DNA of 64,000 nt from Nocardioides sp. BGMRC 2183 (lineage in GTDB: Bacteria > Actinomycetota > Actinomycetes > Propionibacteriales > Nocardioidaceae), in contig VSSA01000002.1 in the NCBI GenBank assembly GCA_008123405.1, forward strand, positions 310,001 through 374,000, in the 5' to 3' direction. Shown here piece by piece: positions 50,714-58,392 of this stretch. The notes under the pieces were generated by a model. That model was not told the origin of the DNA. It was given only the letters and a program-made list of their open reading frames with translations, and did no database searches. The position numbers and the translations under genes are program-made. How positions within the stretch are numbered: position 1 is the first letter of the stretch; each line of letters starts with the position of its first letter.

Positions 50714-51946
50714 TCAGCGCACGGCCATCGTGGCCTCATCGCGGCGGACCGCCACCCACATCACGGTGGCGGCGGTCAGCGTGGCACCCAACATCACGAC
50801 CGCCATCGCCACTCCGTCGGCGCCCCCGAGTCCGACCAGGGGTGCCACGACGCTCCCGATCACGAACTGGGTGAAGCCCATCAGCGCTGCCGCTGTGCCC
50901 GCGCGATGGCCCTGCCGAGCCAGGGCGAGGGCCTGGCTGTTGGGCATGCTCATGCCGTAGCCCGCGACCGAGATCGCCAGCGCGGCGACCACCCATCCGA
51001 TGGGCGCGTCGACAACCAGCAGGACCAGCAACGAGCAGGCACTGAGCGCTCCGATCGAGGCTGCGCCGGTGAGGACCCGTGCGGGGCCGTAAGCGCGAAT
51101 CAGGATCGGGTTGATCTGCGCCACGACGATCAACCCCACGGCGTTGGCCGCGAACAGGAGACCGGACTGCTGCTCGGAGAGTCCGAAGCGGCCTTGGAAG
51201 ATGAACGCCGCGCCGCTGACGTAGCAGAACAGCGTGCTGAACATCAGGCCGCCAACGAGGATGAGCCGCAGGTAGCTGCGATCGGCGATCAGAGCTCGGT
51301 AGGACGCGCGGGTCGCCGCAGCGCCGGCTGGCGCCCGCCGCTCGGGTGGCAAGGTCTCGGGGAACGCGAGCAGGGCCAGCACCAGGAGCGCGGCGCCGAG
51401 TGCGGCGAGCACCAGGAAGACATCGGGCCAGTCCGTCTGCGCGACGACGACGCCGCCGACGGCGGGCGCGACGACCGGGGCGATGCCGATCACCAGGAAC
51501 ATCCGGGACATGACGCGGGCGTAGTCACCGCCGGCGAACAGATCCCGCACGGTGGCCATCGACACCACGGTGACCGCCGCGCAGGAAAGTCCCTGGCCGA
51601 GCCGAAGCAGTGCCAAGGTCGTCGCGTCGGCGGCTGCGTAGCACAACAGAGACGCCGCGACATGGCAGCAGAGGCCGACCAGGACCGGCGTTCGGCGACC
51701 AACGACGTCGGCCAAAGGTCCGATGAGGAGCTGGCCGAAGGCGAGACCGACCAGCATGCCGGTCAGCGAGAGCTGGATGTGCGAAGGCGTCGTAGCGAGG
51801 TCGGTGGTCATCTCCGGAAGTGCCGGGAGATACATGTCCATGCTGAACGGTGCCAGCGCCATCAGAGTCGCGACGATGATGAGAACCTTGGTGGCGCGAG
51901 GTCCTCCGGTGGCTGCCGGAGTCGTCGGAGTGTCGGCCGCGGTCAT
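50714..51946 (-). CDS. MFS transporter, Bcr/CflA family
   Basis: A 410-residue exporter-type transporter with about 12 hydrophobic helices. LMALAPFSMDMYLPALPEM is the hallmark first helix of the Bcr/CflA group, and LIGPLADVVGRRTPVLVGL is the loop 2-3 motif. ATG 51946 follows CACCAGGAGGAGCG, a near-perfect ribosome site, so the longer upstream frame is rejected. It is divergent from a TetR gene (113 bp between), which probably controls it. Confidence 0.92.
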   Translation of the reverse strand: MTAADTPTTPAATGGPRATKVLIIVATLMALAPFSMDMYLPALPEMTTDLATTPSHIQLSLTGMLVGLAFGQLLIGPLADVVGRRTPVLVGLCCHVAASLLCYAAADATTLALLRLGQGLSCAAVTVVSMATVRDLFAGGDYARVMSRMFLVIGIAPVVAPAVGGVVVAQTDWPDVFLVLAALGAALLVLALLAFPETLPPERRAPAGAAATRASYRALIADRSYLRLILVGGLMFSTLFCYVSGAAFIFQGRFGLSEQQSGLLFAANAVGLIVVAQINPILIRAYGPARVLTGAASIGALSACSLLVLLVVDAPIGWVVAALAISVAGYGMSMPNSQALALARQGHRAGTAAALMGFTQFVIGSVVAPLVGLGGADGVAMAVVMLGATLTAATVMWVAVRRDEATMAVR

Positions 51947-52059
51947 CGCTCCTCCTGGTGTGAGAGTGGACGAAGCCTGCGCCCGACGGTCGACATCCAA
52001 CGCTGATCGAATAAGGTACGCCGACGACACCCCGCTGTTCGGAGGAAGGAACGCTCGCG

Positions 52060-52707
52060 ATGGCCCGACCCAAGGTCCCGCTGATCTCGCGCCGCAAGGC
52101 GCTGGAGGCCGCCCTCGAGATCGCCGACACCGAGGGACTCGGCGCGCTGAGCATCCGGCGCCTCGGTGAGGCGTTGAACGTGAACGGCGCCTCGCTCTAC
52201 CACCACTTTCGCAACAAGGAAGAGATCCTGATCGGCGTCACGCACCTGGCGCTCGCCGACGTCGCTACCCCACGCACCGAGGGGGAGAGCTGGCGGGTCT
52301 GGCTTCCGCTGAACGCCTACCGGACCCGGGAGGCCCTGGTCTCCCACCCCGAGCTCATCCCGATCATGCTCCGAAGGGCCCCGCTCGGCATCGGTCGCGA
52401 GGAGGTGGAGTCGAGCGTCGTCCGCTTGCAGGAGGAGGGCGTTCCGCTCTCGATGGTTATCCCGCTGATGGAAAGCCTCGAGCTCCTGGCCATCAGCAGT
52501 GCCCTCCAAGAGGTGGGCACCACGAGTGACCGTGACGGCGAGGACGGCGATGAGTCGCCGACCCCGATGCTCGACGCGGCACTGAAGGGCAGAGGGATGT
52601 CCTCGGCGGAGCTGTTCGAGGTGATGGCCAACTCGATGATCTCGATCATCGAAGGTGCGGTCCAGCTCAAGGAGACCCGGAAGGCGTCGCGGCGCCGGAA
52701 GTCCTAG
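52060..52707 (+). CDS. TetR-family transcriptional regulator
   Basis: A 215-residue repressor. The N-terminal DNA-binding domain covers about 8-60: ALEAALEIADTEGLGALSI and RRLGEALNVNGASLYHHFRN, the helix-turn-helix plus its HFxNKEE continuation. The C-terminal half is a larger ligand-binding domain of the TetR_C_1 (tetracycline-repressor-like) kind. ATG 52060 follows GGAGGAAGGAACG. It faces the MFS gene and is the only TetR gene in the window, so it is one candidate regulator for the catabolic operators. Confidence 0.92.
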   Translation: MARPKVPLISRRKALEAALEIADTEGLGALSIRRLGEALNVNGASLYHHFRNKEEILIGVTHLALADVATPRTEGESWRVWLPLNAYRTREALVSHPELIPIMLRRAPLGIGREEVESSVVRLQEEGVPLSMVIPLMESLELLAISSALQEVGTTSDRDGEDGDESPTPMLDAALKGRGMSSAELFEVMANSMISIIEGAVQLKETRKASRRRKS

Positions 52708-52773
52708 GGCCGGTAGCCCCCGGTCGTCGCGGCGTCCGCGTCCAGGGGCGGGCGACACGGTCGACGGATCCCG

Positions 52774-53127
52774 TCAGCCGACCAGGTGCAGTCCAGCGTC
52801 GGAGTCCAGGTCGAGCGTCGACTGCACCTCCTGGGGAAGGCCGGACTCGACGCTGAGGAGGTGCAGCGGCCAGTTGCCGACCTGCCATACGCCGGCGGTG
52901 TAGAGCGCTGACTTGTAGCTGCCGCGCAGATGAGCGAGCGCGGCCTCTGCGGACGGAGCGTTCATGGAGAGCCGGACCGTCGCGGTGTCCGCGGTGATCT
53001 CGACCTCGGGATACATCCAGTCCAGTCCGCTACGGACCGACTCGGTCACCGCGTCCGGGTCCGCGACGGCAGGGAGGAAGCCCGGCTTGGTTGCGCCGAA
53101 CCGTGCGGTGTACATCGACCAGCCCAT
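52774..53127 (-). CDS. Hypothetical protein
   Basis: A 117-residue soluble protein beginning MGWSMYTARFGATKPGFLP, with ALAHLRGSYKSALYTAGVW in the second half. No signal peptide, membrane helix or known motif. It lies downstream of the VOC protein gene on the same strand, after a 26-bp palindrome. Not recognised. Confidence 0.6.
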   Translation of the reverse strand: MGWSMYTARFGATKPGFLPAVADPDAVTESVRSGLDWMYPEVEITADTATVRLSMNAPSAEAALAHLRGSYKSALYTAGVWQVGNWPLHLLSVESGLPQEVQSTLDLDSDAGLHLVG

Positions 53128-53176
53128 GGGGCACTGCCTTTCAGTGGTGAGGCCCCGTGGGGCTGACGGTGAGGGT

Positions 53177-53202
53177 CCGGCCCGCTCGATCGAGCGGGCC
53201 GG
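53177..53202. terminator. 26-bp perfect palindrome
   Basis: CCGGCCCGCTCGA and its exact complement abut without a loop. It is centred between the VOC gene stop (53227) and the start of the hypothetical gene (53127), likely ending the VOC transcript. Confidence 0.65.
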
Positions 53203-53226
53203 CGGCGGATCTCGATTTGTTGGGGG

Positions 53227-53790
53227 TCACTCCGAGGACGGGGCCTCGATGATCCGGCCGTCAGGGAGGTAGATGACGCCCGGGTAGTCCGGGTCGGTGG
53301 CCGGTTCGTCGTTCGCGAGCAGCTCCAGCGCCTCCTCCTTGTCGGCCTCGGTGAGCGGACGGGTGTTGGTCGTGAACTCGACCATGTTGCCGTCGGGGTC
53401 CTTGGTGTAGATCGAGGTGATGAACTCGTGGACGACCTCGCTGACCTTCTGGCCGTTCGCGAGCCAGTGCTGCTTCTTCTCCTCGAGCTCGTCGAGGTCC
53501 TTGACCTCGAAGGCGATGTGGTTGATCCACCACGGCAGGCCGAGGCCCTCGGAGATGGACGGGTCCCAGTCGTCGGGCGTCTCGACGCCGTTGAGGTGGA
53601 GGTCCCACAGCACGAAGTAGGAGCCGGAGCCCTCGGCGGTCTCGTAGAAGACGTGCTTGGTCCAGCCCGCCTTGGATCCGCCCATGGCCTGGCGCTTGAC
53701 GATCTTGACGAGCTCGAAGCCCATGACCTCGGTATAGAACTTGTGCGACACGTCGAAGTCCTTCGGCGTGATGGCGAGGTGGTGAATCAC
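53227..53790 (-). CDS. VOC-family (glyoxalase/extradiol dioxygenase-like) protein
   Basis: A 187-residue protein of two beta-alpha-beta3 units. Candidate metal ligands are His4 (IHHLAI), His in WWINHIAFEVKD (about 92) and Glu in DPDGNMVEFTTN (about 139). This fits type I extradiol dioxygenases or glyoxalase-like enzymes. Several catechol dioxygenases are two-module and longer, so ring cleavage is not certain. A KstR2-like inverted repeat lies 108 bp upstream in the region shared with the EthD gene. Confidence 0.83.
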   Translation of the reverse strand: MIHHLAITPKDFDVSHKFYTEVMGFELVKIVKRQAMGGSKAGWTKHVFYETAEGSGSYFVLWDLHLNGVETPDDWDPSISEGLGLPWWINHIAFEVKDLDELEEKKQHWLANGQKVSEVVHEFITSIYTKDPDGNMVEFTTNTRPLTEADKEEALELLANDEPATDPDYPGVIYLPDGRIIEAPSSE

Positions 53791-53897
53791 GGCCCCTCCT
53801 CAGGTGGCGACGTTCGGGGTCCGGCCGCTTCGGCCGGATCGATCGCGACGGTGGTGTCGTTGCGATGTCCTCCACGGTGGCACCAGGAGAGGTAAAT

Positions 53898-53911
53898 GTC
53901 AAAGGCTTGAC
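53898..53911. promoter_or_regulatory. KstR2-like inverted repeat
   Basis: GTCAA-aggc-TTGAC, nearly the same 14 bp as the palindrome at 32323 and with matching flanks (aaatGTCAA, TTGACga). It lies between the divergent VOC and EthD genes. Confidence 0.5.
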
Positions 53912-53942
53912 GATTATTAGTGATGCACGTCACTGTGTCGCC

Positions 53943-54650
53943 ATGACTGCTGCGCTTGCCCGTCCGAACGCACCCACCGGGCTGATCCGTTCGGTCGCAC
54001 CGGTACGACGACGCCCCGACCTCCACTGGGACGAGTTCTCCCGCCACTGGCGTGAGGAGCACGCTGCGATCGCGTCGCGGTTGGCCGGGATGACCAGCTA
54101 CGTCCAGGCGCATGCTCATCCTGACCTCCAGGCTGCCGGCACGCCGGCAGCCTGGAGGTACGACGGCGCCGCCTTCGCCGGATTCGCGGACCTGGAAGCT
54201 TTGGAGCAGATGCGCGCAGACGAGGGCTACCGGTCGCGAGCGGTCGCTGACGAGGCCGAGTTCGTCGATCGCGCCGCGATGGCCGCGGTCCTGCTCGTCG
54301 ACGACTGGGTCGACCCGCCTGCTGACCCGGTCGCCATGCGACGGACGGTGCTGGTCTTCGTCCGCGCCGGTGCGACCGACGGCGCCGATGCCGGGCGCGC
54401 CCTGGCTCGTCAACTCGCCGCCGGTGGCGGTGCCGGTCCGTCCGGTTCCGCCTGGAGTCGGGCTCTGGGCCGGGACCCGGGCCTGGCGCCGGGTGGTGCC
54501 GACGGGTGTCGGTTCGATGCGCTGCTGGAGCTGTGGTTCGAGGAGCCGGCGGCCGCCGCTGTGTTGGCCGAGCGGCTCGTCGCGACGCGTGAGCGGCTCG
54601 TCGTCTCCGTCGTCGCGTGCCTGGTGGCAGAGGAGAATCGGGTCATCTGA
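53943..54650 (+). CDS. EthD-domain protein
   Basis: A 235-residue protein with an EthD/dimeric alpha-beta-barrel domain. RRRPDLHWDEFSRHWREEH and ASRLAGMTSYVQAHAHPD (about 27-60) are its hallmark. The second half (RRTVLVFVRAGATDGADAG to the end) may be a degenerate second copy of the fold. EthD is needed for P450-based ether cleavage in the eth system, and relatives serve in other degradation clusters. ATG 53943 begins where homology begins. Confidence 0.8.
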   Translation: MTAALARPNAPTGLIRSVAPVRRRPDLHWDEFSRHWREEHAAIASRLAGMTSYVQAHAHPDLQAAGTPAAWRYDGAAFAGFADLEALEQMRADEGYRSRAVADEAEFVDRAAMAAVLLVDDWVDPPADPVAMRRTVLVFVRAGATDGADAGRALARQLAAGGGAGPSGSAWSRALGRDPGLAPGGADGCRFDALLELWFEEPAAAAVLAERLVATRERLVVSVVACLVAEENRVI

Positions 54651-54676
54651 CCAGGGGGTAGGCAGCCATTGACCCG

Positions 54677-54699
54677 ATAACCACATGCTGTTAGGTTTC
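54677..54699 (+). promoter_or_regulatory. AT-rich interrupted inverted repeat before acyl-CoA synthetase
   Basis: ATAACC and GGTTTC, 11 bp apart, about 70 bp upstream of the synthetase start. Same half-site as near 27033 and 33212. Confidence 0.4.
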
Positions 54700-54766
54700 T
54701 GGCCAGGCGTGACCTGGGACACAGATGACGGCCGCCTTCCTCGATCCCCGAGACCAAGGAGCACAC

Positions 54767-56287
54767 GTGGTCACGCACCTCACGGACTGGGTCGCCTTCA
54801 ACGCCCAGCGGTTCGGCAGCGAAATCGCTGTCGAGAATCTCGACAACGGTGAACAGCTGACCTGGACCCAGTTCGAAGGTCATGTCGGTCGGCTGGCCAC
54901 CGTTCTGCGCGACCTCGGGGTCGGTGCGGGTGACCGCGTCGGGTTGGTCGCCGAGGACGACTGGCGGGTGCTCGCCGTCCAGTTCGCCTGCATCCGCCTC
55001 CGTGCCATGTATGTGCCGTTCAACTGGCGACTCACCACGGCTGAGATCGAGATCCTCGCCAAGGACGCCGAGCCGAGCATCGTCGTGCACGACGGGGCCT
55101 GGGCGAGCACGGCGACCACGCTCGCTGAGCAGGCCGGTCTGCCCCGCGCCTCGTGGTCCGACGGCACCGCCGAGCGCGACCTCGACGCCCTGGTCGCTGC
55201 CGCTGACCCGATCGATTACGACGGTCACTACCGGGACGACCAGGTAGCGCAGATGCTCTACACCTCGGGTACGACGGGCCTGCCGAAGGGCGCTCTCGTC
55301 ACCCTCGGCGGGCTGGCCTGGCACACCCTCAACGTCGTGCACGAGATGGGCATCGGTGCGCCGCCGGCGCGCTACCTCAGCCAGCTGCCCCTCTTCCACG
55401 CGGCTGGCCTCAACGCGCTCACCATCCCGACCCTGATGTCCGGGGGACGGGTCAGCATCCTGCGACGTTTCGACCCTGCGACGGTCGCCCAGCTCCTCTC
55501 CGACGCTGCTGAGGGCGTCACGAATCTCAGTGGTGCGCCCGTGATGTGGCGGATGATCATGGAGAACTCGCCGAACGACGCGGACTTCTCCCATGTACGC
55601 GCCGGTCAGGTCGGCGGTGGCGCGATCCCCGCCGACGTCGGCGCCTGGTTCAGTGAGCACGGGCTGGAGCTGCAGGCGGGGTGGGGCGCGACCGAGATGG
55701 GGCCGAGCGTGACGCTGATGCCGAAGGCCTCCCGGGCTGCCAAGGCGCACACGGTCGGGTTCCCGGTCCGGCACGTCCAGATCCGGGTCGTGGACCCGCT
55801 CACGAACGAGGACGTCGCGCCGGGTGAGATCGGGGAGGCCTGGGTTCGAGGCCCCTCGATCTCGGTCGGCTACTGGCGGCGCGAGCCCGACACCGACCCG
55901 GACTCCAAGGCCGGTTGGTTCAAGTGCGGTGACGCGATCTCGATCGACGAGGACGGCTACGTCGCTCTGCGCGGTCGCTTCAAGGACATGTACAAGTCCG
56001 GCGGCGAGAACGTCTTCTGTGCGGAGGTCGAGCGGGTCATCGTCAGCCACCCGTCGGTCCAGGACGCGGCCGTGATCGGCGTACCCGATGAGAAGTGGGG
56101 CGAGGTCGGCTATGCGGTCGTCGTACCGGCCGCCGGGGAGCAGGTGGACGGACCGGACGTGCTGGCGCACGTCGCCTCCCGCCTGGCCAAGTACAAGGTG
56201 CCGACCCGGGTGATCGTCGTCGACGACTTTCCCCGCAACGTCACCGGCAAGATCCAGAAGAACGTGCTGCGCGACCAGCTCGTCTGA
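54767..56287 (+). CDS. Acyl-CoA synthetase (AMP-dependent)
   Basis: A 506-residue ANL-family ligase. The P-loop is MLYTSGTTGLPKGA (about 164-177), ELQAGWGATEMGPSVT binds AMP, and WFKCGDAISIDEDGY, GRFKDMYKSGGENV and the C-terminal Lys in NVTGKIQKN complete the adenylation and thioesterification sites. GTG 54767 follows CCAAGGAGCACAC; an upstream in-frame ATG at 54725 is less likely. It activates a carboxylic acid with ATP and CoA, the entry step to beta-oxidation, and heads an operon running to 61729. Confidence 0.93.
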   Translation: MVTHLTDWVAFNAQRFGSEIAVENLDNGEQLTWTQFEGHVGRLATVLRDLGVGAGDRVGLVAEDDWRVLAVQFACIRLRAMYVPFNWRLTTAEIEILAKDAEPSIVVHDGAWASTATTLAEQAGLPRASWSDGTAERDLDALVAAADPIDYDGHYRDDQVAQMLYTSGTTGLPKGALVTLGGLAWHTLNVVHEMGIGAPPARYLSQLPLFHAAGLNALTIPTLMSGGRVSILRRFDPATVAQLLSDAAEGVTNLSGAPVMWRMIMENSPNDADFSHVRAGQVGGGAIPADVGAWFSEHGLELQAGWGATEMGPSVTLMPKASRAAKAHTVGFPVRHVQIRVVDPLTNEDVAPGEIGEAWVRGPSISVGYWRREPDTDPDSKAGWFKCGDAISIDEDGYVALRGRFKDMYKSGGENVFCAEVERVIVSHPSVQDAAVIGVPDEKWGEVGYAVVVPAAGEQVDGPDVLAHVASRLAKYKVPTRVIVVDDFPRNVTGKIQKNVLRDQLV

Positions 56288-56329
56288 GCCGGTCGCACGA
56301 ACGACAGGTCGAAAGAGGAGGAACCACCC

Positions 56330-58378
56330 GTGAGCGTGGACATCCAGGACAGAGCCGATCAGGACCTCGAGCTGGTCTGGCGGCCTCTGACCATCAAGAA
56401 CGTCACGCTGCGCAACCGGATCGTGCGCTCGGCGCACGGCACCGGCTTCGCCCGGGGGACGGTCACCGACACCCTCAAGCAGTATCACCTGGCACGCGCC
56501 CGCGGCGGGGTGGCGCTGAGCTTCGGCGAGGGTGGGCAGGTGCACTGGAGCGCCCCGGGCTTCCTCGACCTCACCACCGATGCCATCATCGACGGGCTCG
56601 CCGACCTGGCTTCCTCGGTCCAGGCCGAAGGCATGAGGTTCTTCCAGCAGCTGATGCATGGCGGCCCGACGCTCTATGCCCACGACGGATCGGCCCCCTG
56701 GGCCGCCTCGGCCGTCACCGACCCGGTGCTCGGCATCGTCCCGCGACCGATGACCAAGACGATGATCGACGAGGTCGTGGCCGGGTTCGCGGCCGCCGCC
56801 GGCCGGGTCAAGCAGGCCGGCCTCGACGGCGTGGAGCTTCACGGCGGTCACAGCTACCTATTCAGCTCGTTCCTCGCCCCCGGCACAAACCTCCGCACGG
56901 ACGACTACGGCGGTCCCCTCGAGAACCGGGCGCGTCTTCTGATCGAGGCGCTGCAAGCGGTGCGCGAGACCGTGGGCGAGGAGTTCGTGGTCGGCGTCCG
57001 CCTCTCGCCCGACGGTGCGGACAACCTGACCACCGCCGAGGACATCGTGACGGTGATGGGATGGCTGGAGGACGCTGGCCTGGTCGACTACATGAATGTC
57101 TCCTACGGCAGTCACTACCGGCGTTCCAAGCTGATCGGGATCACCCGGGAGCCGCACAACTACATGGTCACGCAGGCCACGGGCTCGATCACCCGCCAGT
57201 CGACGCTGCCGACCATGGTGACTGGCCGCGTCCTGACCATGCACGACGCCGAGCAGATCCTGCGCGACGGTGATGCCGACATGGTCTCGATGGTCCGTGC
57301 TCTGATCGCCGAACCAGAGATCGTCCGCAAGACCCAGGAGGGGCGTGCAGCCGAGATCCGTCCGTGCATCTCCTGCGACCAGGCATGCGCCGGCGGTCTG
57401 ACCAGCCGCGGCCTGATGGGATGCGTCGTCAATCCGGCGTGTGGCCATGAGGGCAGCCGCGGGGACGAGACCATCCAGATCAGCCCGCGTCGTCGTACCG
57501 TCCTGGTGATCGGTGGCGGCCCAGCCGGCATGGAGGCCGCCCGGTCCTGTGCCCTCGCTGGCCACCGGGTGGTCCTGCACGAGAAGACCGACCGTCTCGG
57601 CGGCCAGCTCAACCTGATCAAGCGCTCCCCGTCCCGCTCCGAGGTCGCCGACCTACTTCCCTACTACGAGCGTGAGTTGGCGCGTCTGGGCGTCGAGATC
57701 GCGTTCGGCTCGGACCTCCGGACCAGGACGGAGGTGGATGCCGTCGGCGCCGACGCCGTCGTGCTCGCAACCGGCGCGACACCCAGGCGCGACGGCTTCC
57801 AGGCCTGGCGTCCCGGCCGCGCCCCGACCGGCTTCGACACGGCTGAGGTGCTCACCGGCTGGGACGTCATCGACGGCGCGGAGATCACCGGTCCGGTGCT
57901 GCTGGTCGACGAGATCGGCCACTACGAGTCGATCGACGTCGCCGAGCTGCTGGTCCGGGCCGGACACCAGGTCCACCATGTGACCCGCTTCTCTCACCTC
58001 GCGGCCAACATCCCGGTGGCCTACGACTACGCCGCGGCGCCCCACGCAGAGGAACTGTTCAAGGGCAACTACGAACTGCACACCCGCTCTCTGGTGCACG
58101 CCCTGGAGTCAGGCAAGGCGACGATTGCCCCGCTGGCCGCGCCACACCGGCTGCAGGTCGTCGACGTCGGGACCGTGGTGTTCATGTCCGGGGCCGTGCC
58201 GAACGCCGACCTGGCTGCCGAGCTGGAGACGATCCCCGGCCTCTACCCGGTCGGTGACGCCCTCGGTCCGCGCACCCTGGAGCCGGCGATCACCGAGGGC
58301 TCCCTGGCCGCTGAGCGCTTCGAGGAGGGCTGGACCCGGGCGACCTGGGTGCGCTACTCCGGCGGCAGCTCGGTCTGA
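56330..58378 (+). CDS. Old-Yellow-Enzyme family oxidoreductase (FMN, 4Fe-4S, FAD)
   Basis: A 682-residue three-module flavoprotein like 2,4-dienoyl-CoA reductase and bile-acid oxidoreductases BaiCD/BaiH. The FMN barrel includes GVELHGGHSYLFSSFL, the Fe-S linker is CISCDQAC with a fourth Cys in GLMGCVVNP (canonical C-x2-C-x3-C spacing), and the FAD module begins VLVIGGGPAGMEAARSCA (about 388-405). GTG 56330 follows AGAGGAGGAACC. Likely reduces or isomerises an unsaturated CoA ester or enone made by the neighbouring ligase pathway. Confidence 0.9.
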   Translation: MSVDIQDRADQDLELVWRPLTIKNVTLRNRIVRSAHGTGFARGTVTDTLKQYHLARARGGVALSFGEGGQVHWSAPGFLDLTTDAIIDGLADLASSVQAEGMRFFQQLMHGGPTLYAHDGSAPWAASAVTDPVLGIVPRPMTKTMIDEVVAGFAAAAGRVKQAGLDGVELHGGHSYLFSSFLAPGTNLRTDDYGGPLENRARLLIEALQAVRETVGEEFVVGVRLSPDGADNLTTAEDIVTVMGWLEDAGLVDYMNVSYGSHYRRSKLIGITREPHNYMVTQATGSITRQSTLPTMVTGRVLTMHDAEQILRDGDADMVSMVRALIAEPEIVRKTQEGRAAEIRPCISCDQACAGGLTSRGLMGCVVNPACGHEGSRGDETIQISPRRRTVLVIGGGPAGMEAARSCALAGHRVVLHEKTDRLGGQLNLIKRSPSRSEVADLLPYYERELARLGVEIAFGSDLRTRTEVDAVGADAVVLATGATPRRDGFQAWRPGRAPTGFDTAEVLTGWDVIDGAEITGPVLLVDEIGHYESIDVAELLVRAGHQVHHVTRFSHLAANIPVAYDYAAAPHAEELFKGNYELHTRSLVHALESGKATIAPLAAPHRLQVVDVGTVVFMSGAVPNADLAAELETIPGLYPVGDALGPRTLEPAITEGSLAAERFEEGWTRATWVRYSGGSSV

Positions 58379-58392
58379 GCGCGCGGGCATCC

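Noticed and set aside
54410-56851. An 813-codon open frame on the minus strand
   Set aside because: Opposite the acyl-CoA synthetase and OYE genes, which have complete motifs and ribosome sites.
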